Source of the DNA: Bacillus sp. sid0103
GTDB taxonomy: Bacteria; Bacillota; Bacilli; Bacillales_B; DSM-18226
NCBI RefSeq assembly: GCF_019219025.1
Contig: NZ_JAHUWN010000001.1
Coordinates: 1-64,000 of the forward strand
Direction of reading: 5' to 3'
DNA: 64,000 nt
Of this stretch, positions 61,724 through 64,000 are shown piece by piece; positions within the stretch are counted from its first letter, which is position 1; each line of letters opens with the position of its first letter. The notes beneath the pieces are model-generated. The model saw only the letters and a list, made by a program, of their open reading frames with translations. It was not told where the DNA came from and did not search any database. The translations under genes were made by a program, and so were the position numbers.

Positions 61724-62512
61724 TTAAAAATCAAAATCTCCAAAATCAGATCCGGAGAACATGTTATTCTGGTCAACGACCTCGTATGTAATCTCTTCTT
61801 CCGCATCGTTCCGAAGTTCAATAATATAATCAAAATCATCCAGTGTATATTCTGAGTTTTGAACGAAGATATCTGGATGCTCAATTACTTTTACAGACGG
61901 AAGTCGCATGATTTCACGGACTAATTGCCAATGACGCTCATTTGCACGTCTGGTGGAAACTATTCCATCGAGAATAAATAGATTGTTTTCGTTATATTCA
62001 TCTTCAATAAGTTGATTACGAATTGTTTGTTTTAACAGTGTGGAAGACACAAATAGCCAGCGCTTATTTGCGCAAACACTTGCAGCTACAAGTGATTCAG
62101 TTTTTCCAACTCGAGGCATTCCCCGAATACCGATCAGCTTATGTCCCTCCTGTTTAAATAATTCTGCCATAAAATCAACTAATAAGCCAAGTTCATCCCT
62201 TACAAAACGGAAGGTTTTTTTATCATCCGCATCTCTTTGAATATAACGGCCATGTCTAACTGCAAGCCTGTCACGAAGTTTTGGTTCTCTAAGTTTAATT
62301 ACTTTTATTGTGTCCATCGTATGTAAAATTGACTCAAGTCGTTTAATTTGATCATCATCTTTTGCTAAAATGAGCAATCCACGTCGACCTTCATCAACAC
62401 CATTAATTGTGACAATGTTAATAGAAAGCATACCCAACAAGGATGAAATATCCCCGAGTAGTCCAGGTCGGTTCTTTTGTATCTCATATTCTAAATACCA
62501 TTCTTTTTTCAA
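61724..62512 (-). CDS. ymfK: YmfK family protein (DUF3388): ACT-like and P-loop-like
   Basis: A 262-residue protein. The N-terminal part (EWYLEYEIQKNRPGLLGDIS; LLGMLSINIVTINGVDEGRR) is ACT-like. The second half has a Walker A-like GMPRVGKTES after KLIGIRG and resembles a small P-loop domain; an acidic C-terminus ends in GSDFGDFDF. The function is unknown, although the gene is conserved at this locus in Bacillaceae. I use TTG 62512 because AAAGGAGG lies 8 bases upstream; the longer in-frame ATG start lacks a ribosome site. Confidence 0.88.
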   Translation of the reverse strand: MKKEWYLEYEIQKNRPGLLGDISSLLGMLSINIVTINGVDEGRRGLLILAKDDDQIKRLESILHTMDTIKVIKLREPKLRDRLAVRHGRYIQRDADDKKTFRFVRDELGLLVDFMAELFKQEGHKLIGIRGMPRVGKTESLVAASVCANKRWLFVSSTLLKQTIRNQLIEDEYNENNLFILDGIVSTRRANERHWQLVREIMRLPSVKVIEHPDIFVQNSEYTLDDFDYIIELRNDAEEEITYEVVDQNNMFSGSDFGDFDF

Positions 62513-62655
62513 GCAATAAACCTCCTTTAAAGAAGTTTCGACATTTTTTTTACATTTCCTCATCTAACCCCTATAATAAATGATTTTGGATGAAGATGAA
62601 AGTAAAAACAAAGATATTACCTTCTTTAACGGAGAATGAACCCTTGAAGCACAAA

Positions 62656-62688
62656 AAAGAGAGGAGAAAGCCTCCTCTCTTTTAGCGA
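62656..62688 (-). terminator. Terminator after ymfJ
   Basis: A 12-bp stem AAAAGAGAGGAG with its complement, then TTGTG on the minus strand, overlapping the ymfJ stop. Confidence 0.8.
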
Positions 62689-62939
62689 TTGCCGTTATTT
62701 TGAACCAATTTAACCATTATATTTGCAATAGCCTGTTGTTCTTCCTTATCTGCAACTGACCAAAGATCAGCAAGGATTCTTTCCTGTTCGTTTTTTGGCT
62801 CGACCTGGTTGGATAAATAATCACCAATTTGAAATGCAAGATTATTAATAGCACCTTCACTCATACCTTCATTTTGTGCATGATGAAGACGATCAGCTAA
62901 AAATTCTTCCCATTGTTTCCAGTTATCTAAAACAGACAT
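62682..62939 (-). CDS. ymfJ: YmfJ family protein (DUF3243)
   Basis: An 85-residue helical protein (VLDNWKQWEEFLADRLHHAQ; GAINNLAFQIGDYLSNQVEP; ANIMVKLVQNNG) typical of DUF3243, of unknown function and conserved at this chromosomal position. Strong AAGGAGGG ribosome site. Confidence 0.92.
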   Translation of the reverse strand: MSVLDNWKQWEEFLADRLHHAQNEGMSEGAINNLAFQIGDYLSNQVEPKNEQERILADLWSVADKEEQQAIANIMVKLVQNNGNR

Positions 62940-63022
62940 GGTTTTTTCCCTCCTTTAAATTTGTACAAGATTATTTTGCGATGAAGTGAGGGGAACTATG
63001 CATTAATAACTTTTGAATTTTT

Positions 63023-63751
63023 TTAAGTATACCACCCGCCATTTATGGAAAGAACTTGTCCTGTTATGTAGGATGAATCTTCGGAAAGCAAGAAACCGAC
63101 GCACCTCGCAACTTCTTCCGGCTGGCCTAGTCTTCCCATTGGTATCTCATCAGCAATTTGCTCTACCTCTTCTGGTGTAAAACCTTCCATCATGGGTGTC
63201 GATACAGCTCCTGGGGCAATGGCATTAACTCGTATTCCATTCATGGCCACCTCTTTACTTAATGCCTTTACCAAAGCTATTTGTGCACCCTTAACCGTAG
63301 AATAGGCAACCTCACACGCTGCTCCTGTCTGACCCCATATTGACGATATCATCACAATATTCCCTTTTCCTTTAGCAAGAAATTTTGGGAGAAGCTCTTT
63401 TGTGAGCATTAATGGACTTAATACATGTACATTTAATAATGATTCTGCTTCAGTTTGTTGCAAATCAACAAGGAGTCCATATTGACTTTGTCCGCCGCAA
63501 TGAATAATCGCATCTAACGAAAATATTTCTGAAACAACCTTTTTATAACCACTAGGATCCTCCAAGTCCGCTTGGATGGGTATGTATTCCCCACCATAAG
63601 GCTTCAGTTTTTTGATTAATCCTTTAATTGCTTGTTCATTTTTATTAAAATGCAGATACAAATGATAGCCTTTTTCGGCTAAGTTACATGCAATCGCTTG
63701 TCCGATTCCACCACTTGCCCCAGTTATTAATACATATTTCAAAAAAATCAC
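63023..63751 (-). CDS. ymfI: YmfI-like short-chain dehydrogenase/reductase
   Basis: A 242-residue SDR: LITGASGGIGQAIACNLAEK (cofactor motif TGxxxGIG), NIVMISSIWGQTGAACEVAY with catalytic Ser and the following Tyr-x3-Lys in YSTVKGA, and the family end GYITGQVL-like SSYITGQVLSINGG. It resembles FabG-type reductases; the B. subtilis counterpart YmfI has no settled role. The NNAG motif is replaced by IHCGGQSQYG. The start is GTG 63751 or TTG 63742, which is better spaced from GAGAGAGTG. Confidence 0.88.
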   Translation of the reverse strand: MIFLKYVLITGASGGIGQAIACNLAEKGYHLYLHFNKNEQAIKGLIKKLKPYGGEYIPIQADLEDPSGYKKVVSEIFSLDAIIHCGGQSQYGLLVDLQQTEAESLLNVHVLSPLMLTKELLPKFLAKGKGNIVMISSIWGQTGAACEVAYSTVKGAQIALVKALSKEVAMNGIRVNAIAPGAVSTPMMEGFTPEEVEQIADEIPMGRLGQPEEVARCVGFLLSEDSSYITGQVLSINGGWYT

Positions 63752-63778
63752 ACTCTCTCTCTAACTAAAAACTAGTAC

Positions 63779-63808
63779 AAAGAAAAAGCGTCGAAATTAC
63801 GACGCTTT
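63779..63808 (-). terminator. Terminator of ymfH
   Basis: AAAGCGTCG/CGACGCTTT hairpin followed by TTCTTTG on the minus strand. Confidence 0.8.
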
Positions 63809-63815
63809 CAGGTTA

Positions 63816-64000
63816 TTATTTTTTCTTTGGAACTACTTGGCAAACTGAAAAGCGCTCTTCTGAAATGACTTCAGACGCAAGAGATTGAACATCGTTTAAG
63901 GTGATTTTTTCAAGAGTTGGCACAACATCAAACAAGTTCATATCATTAAAGGCATAGCGTGTAAATTGATTAGCGATATATTCTGGTGAATTTACCGCTC
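63816..64000 (-). CDS. ymfH: YmfH, M16-family peptidase homologue (3' end only)
   Basis: The last 61 codons of a gene that continues beyond the window: NSPEYIANQFTRYAFNDMNL, FDVVPTLEKITLNDVQSLAS and a basic end VVPKKK. This matches the C-terminus of the insulinase-like YmfH, which sits before ymfI in Bacilli. The metal site lies outside the window. Confidence 0.85.
   Translation of the reverse strand, partial: AVNSPEYIANQFTRYAFNDMNLFDVVPTLEKITLNDVQSLASEVISEERFSVCQVVPKKK

Overview
The window reads as chromosome of a spore-forming Bacillaceae (Bacillus/Neobacillus-like). Support comes from the right-hand block, which keeps the conserved order ymfH-ymfI-ymfJ-ymfK-rodZ-pgsA-cinA-recA-rny-ymdB-spoVS-korA-korB-miaB-ymcA-cotE (all minus strand), and from moderate-to-low GC, Bacillus-type ribosome sites (AGGAGG and frequent TTG/GTG starts), Fur boxes, cre-like sites and a LexA box at recA. 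The species cannot be named from the sequence alone.

Layout, left to right. (1) 1-2830: prophage debris (beta-helix tail protein, tape-measure C-terminus) ending at the 3' half of a tRNA-Arg-like gene plus its terminator, which looks like an old phage attachment site. (2) 2.9-9.6 kb: a small membrane protein, then divergent iron-responsive units around three Fur-box-like palindromes: a YumC/YcgT-type ferredoxin-NADP reductase with a four-cysteine protein on the minus strand, and a complete siderophore ABC importer (ATPase, lipoprotein, two permeases) on the plus strand. (3) 9.6-18.3 kb: odhA-odhB (2-oxoglutarate dehydrogenase E1/E2), a LysR regulator, a DMT exporter, a lipoprotein joining a YtkA-like and a Sco-like domain, an amidohydrolase remnant and a lone ABC ATPase. 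(4) 18.6-46.1 kb: a 27-kb minus-strand catabolic island. (5) 46.2-64.0 kb: housekeeping and sporulation genes.

The island is the most interesting part. It encodes three acyl-CoA-dehydrogenase-type flavin monooxygenases, two flavin reductases, two extradiol ring-cleavage dioxygenases, two meta-cleavage-product hydrolases, a 2-keto-4-pentenoate hydratase and an FAH-family enzyme. It also has three FAD_binding_2 dehydrogenases, an EtfAB pair, an isocitrate-lyase/PEP-mutase-type lyase, a stand-alone FAD synthetase domain, an SDR, a GlcG/HbpS protein, a racemase-like protein without its cysteines, two MFS carriers (one with an in-frame TGA), a V4R-PucR hybrid regulator and a GntR regulator. My reading (inference): a cyclic ketone or steroid/terpenoid-like ring is desaturated to a phenol by the FAD enzymes with ETF as electron acceptor, hydroxylated to a catechol by the two-component monooxygenases, cleaved by the dioxygenases, then hydrolysed and hydrated. 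This parallels the HsaABCDE/KstD logic of Actinobacteria, but is organised differently and lacks the usual HsaF/HsaG aldolase and dehydrogenase.

Two sets of shared promoter architecture support co-regulation inside the island. Three promoters (before monooxygenase 1, hydrolase 1 and MFS 1) share AGAAAATTC, CTAGAG and TTGGTT blocks with an identical 68-bp offset. Two others (before hydrolase 2 and MFS 2) share a sigma-A promoter, an AAGCGCTT cre-like core at the start site and an AACTAAAATTTTAGTT palindrome about 72 bp downstream. Two arrays of 21-bp degenerate tandem repeats and four copies or fragments of a Bacillaceae-type intergenic repeat are also present.
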